DNA of 6,566 nt from Bacillota bacterium (GTDB lineage Bacteria > Bacillota > Clostridia > Clostridiales > Clostridiaceae). Positions 5,537-6,566 of the stretch are shown one piece after another (within the stretch, counting starts at the first letter, position 1; each line of letters starts with the position of its first letter). The stretch spans positions 1 to 6,566 of the forward strand of contig JAFADP010000106.1 of the NCBI GenBank assembly GCA_023424785.1, written 5' to 3'. Both the position numbers and the translations under genes were made by a program. The notes beneath the pieces are model-generated. The model worked only from the letters and a program-made list of their open reading frames with translations. It had not been told where the DNA came from and ran no database searches.

Positions 5537-5583
5537 AATAAATCCTATTGAAACAATTATTTGTTCAATAGGATTTATTTTTA
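5537..5583 (+). terminator. Rho-independent terminator after the nuclease gene
   Basis: Perfect 16-bp inverted repeat, arms 5537-5552 and 5564-5579, starting 6 nt after the nuclease stop. Three further pairs (5554-5556 with 5561-5563) close a TTAT loop after a one-base bulge. The descending arm runs into TTTATTTTTA. On the opposite strand the stem is followed by ATTGTTTTATCTTTT, so it may also stop the convergent gene that ends at 5650. No other terminator is seen for that gene. Confidence 0.9.
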
Positions 5584-5649
5584 TAATGTATCTAAAACTT
5601 TAAAGCACATAATCTTTTAAATTTCATCTAAGGTAACTTTATAAGTTTA

Positions 5650-6204
5650 TTAATCTAAATAAGGCTTACATATAATTTCATCAATTTTAGTATCTAAAAT
5701 TTTGTTAGCATGAGCTGTTCTTATTATTAATGCTGTATCACATCCATGAGAAGAACCACCAATTGCTATAATAGGCTTCATATAAGGTATAAGACCTGCA
5801 TCAACTGCCATTACAGCAACTTCAACACAAACCTTAGTACCTTGTCCAAACATTCTAAGAGTACTTGCCATAACTTCTACTGGAGATATTCCACCAAATT
5901 TTTGAGATAATCCTCTTTCAGCTCCACTTAATACATGAGTTGTTGTAAGAACCTTTACCCCTAAAGATATTAACTTTTCTCTTTCCTCACTTTCCATATC
6001 GTTAGTTCCTTCTTCAGGATATCCATAACAATGAGTCACACATATAACTTCAATACTATCCCCAGCCAACTTTTTTAATTTTTCTGCAGTTAAACCACTA
6101 CTTGAAGCAACAACAATATGTTTTATTCCTCTCTCCTTAGCGGTTTTAACAGCTAATTCTAAAGTTTCATCAGTATTTTCTTTTCCCGGTTTAATAAAGT
6201 ACAT
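5650..6204 (-). CDS. Pyruvate kinase alpha/beta (C-terminal) domain-like protein
   Basis: A 184-aa stand-alone protein related to the C-terminal domain of pyruvate kinase (PK_C fold). It is not a pyruvate kinase: the catalytic barrel is absent. From M1 at 6204: MYFIKPGKENTDETLELAVK (1-20), HIVVASSSGLTAEKL (29-43) with a phosphate-loop-like ASSSG, VICVTHCYGYPEEG (53-66), LTTTHVLSGAERGL (86-99), VCVEVAVMAVDAGLIP (125-140) and a glycine-rich IAIGGSSHGCDTALII (146-161). These give alternating strands and helices suited to binding a phosphorylated or nucleotide ligand. Similar proteins occur in clostridia and archaea without a firmly known function. The start is placed at 6204 because GGGGGAG (6211-6217) lies 6 nt before it; the in-frame ATG at 6219 overlaps that site and has none of its own. 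It has its own candidate promoter downstream of the NUDIX gene. Confidence 0.88.
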   Translation of the reverse strand: MYFIKPGKENTDETLELAVKTAKERGIKHIVVASSSGLTAEKLKKLAGDSIEVICVTHCYGYPEEGTNDMESEEREKLISLGVKVLTTTHVLSGAERGLSQKFGGISPVEVMASTLRMFGQGTKVCVEVAVMAVDAGLIPYMKPIIAIGGSSHGCDTALIIRTAHANKILDTKIDEIICKPYLD

Positions 6205-6210
6205 AAAAAT

Positions 6211-6217
6211 CTCCCCC
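6211..6217 (-). promoter_or_regulatory. Ribosome binding site deciding the 6204 start
   Basis: The minus strand reads GGGGGAG, 6 nt, then ATG at 6204. The upstream in-frame ATG (6217-6219) shares its G with this site and is preceded only by AT-rich sequence, so it is unlikely to be the start. Confidence 0.75.
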
Positions 6218-6251
6218 ATTATTTTTATTAATTCTAATATTGCATATCCTT

Positions 6252-6280
6252 ATTATACATTATTAGTAATATTATATGAA
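6252..6280 (-). promoter_or_regulatory. Candidate sigma-A promoter for the PK_C-like gene
   Basis: On the minus strand TTCATA (6275-6280, 4 of 6 to consensus), 17 nt, then TATAAT (6252-6257, perfect -10). It lies just after the NUDIX stop codon (6286-6288). The predicted start near 6245 gives a leader of about 40 nt. No terminator separates the two genes, so read-through from upstream is also possible. Confidence 0.5.
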
Positions 6281-6285
6281 ATTAA

Positions 6286-6566
6286 TTAATTTACCTTAGA
6301 AGAATACCTATATAACTCATCTACAACTAAAATATCAGCTGGAACCCATTTTTGCTTATCTAACTCATTAAAGTTAATCCATTTAGCATCATTATGAGCA
6401 TTTAATTTTAATGTTCCTCTATCAATTTCACAAATAAAACAATGCATAGTTAGGTGGAAATTAGAATAATCATAATCTACTGTAGTTAAGTATTCTAAGT
6501 TTTTAATATGTAATTCTAATTCTTCTTTTATTTCACGATGAAGAGCTTCTTCTTTTGACTCTCCAC
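6286..6566 (-). CDS. NUDIX hydrolase, C-terminal part (gene runs off the right edge)
   Basis: The last 92 codons of a minus-strand gene, ending in TAA at 6286-6288; the N-terminus is outside the window. The visible part begins GESKEEALHREIKEEL, which is the NUDIX box GxxxxExxxxxxxREUxEE minus a canonical glycine position at its end. The E residues of REIKEEL are the Mg-binding catalytic set. Then come NFHLTMHCFICEI, DAKWINFNELDKQKWVPAD and ILVVDELYRY. The W/VPAD ending is typical of MutT-like (8-oxo-dGTP or related) pyrophosphohydrolases that sanitise the nucleotide pool. Substrate cannot be assigned from the box alone. It is upstream of the PK_C-like gene on the same strand with an 81-nt gap and an intervening promoter candidate. 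Confidence 0.88.
   Translation of the reverse strand, partial: GESKEEALHREIKEELELHIKNLEYLTTVDYDYSNFHLTMHCFICEIDRGTLKLNAHNDAKWINFNELDKQKWVPADILVVDELYRYSSKVN

Noticed and set aside
5650..6204. Calling the gene pyruvate kinase (pyk) or a truncated one
   Set aside because: The product has its own ribosome binding site, candidate promoter and a complete domain. Stand-alone PK_C-like proteins of this size are a known type, so it is not a fragment.

Overview
The window is very AT-rich and looks like the chromosome of a low-GC Firmicute, most likely Clostridium sensu stricto. The grounds are AT-biased codons, strong AGGAGG or GGGGGAG-type ribosome binding sites, extended -10 promoters, tight hairpin-plus-T-run terminators, and the gene families present. 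No RNA gene, CRISPR array, insertion sequence or phage gene is visible.

Layout. At the left edge is the 5' end of a minus-strand gene (1-118), possibly a small WXG100/YwqI-like type VII secretion partner. Next comes a gap (119-448) holding two minus-strand terminators, a good candidate promoter and a doubtful 35-codon ORF. The main block is a three-gene minus-strand operon (3920 down to 449). In transcription order it encodes a FliB-type cysteine-rich lysine N-methylase, a 446-aa protein whose C-terminal half looks like a divergent U32/UbiV-type Fe-S protein, and a 336-aa U32-family (UbiU-like) protein. A 15-bp-stem terminator follows. Divergent from it is a plus-strand pair (4026-5530): a 139-aa conserved-looking protein of unknown function and a lipoprotein DNA/RNA non-specific endonuclease with a C-terminal Ada-like/sunset-type domain, ending in a strong terminator. 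On the right, on the minus strand, are a pyruvate-kinase-C-terminal-domain-like protein (start moved to 6204) and the C-terminal part of a NUDIX hydrolase running off the window.

Working together. The FliB/U32/U32 operon is the most interesting part: three probable iron-sulfur proteins with no flagellar gene beside them. The two U32-like products share a C-terminal HLK-x-VGR-x-NS motif and may form a heterodimer like UbiU-UbiV. I infer an anaerobic protein- or RNA-modification system of unknown substrate. The 139-aa protein and the nuclease are translationally coupled by a 1-nt overlap, so they probably share a process, but the sequence does not say which. Start-codon choices were revised for two genes (1459 instead of 1474; 6204 instead of 6219), and the 446-aa gene starts with GTG.
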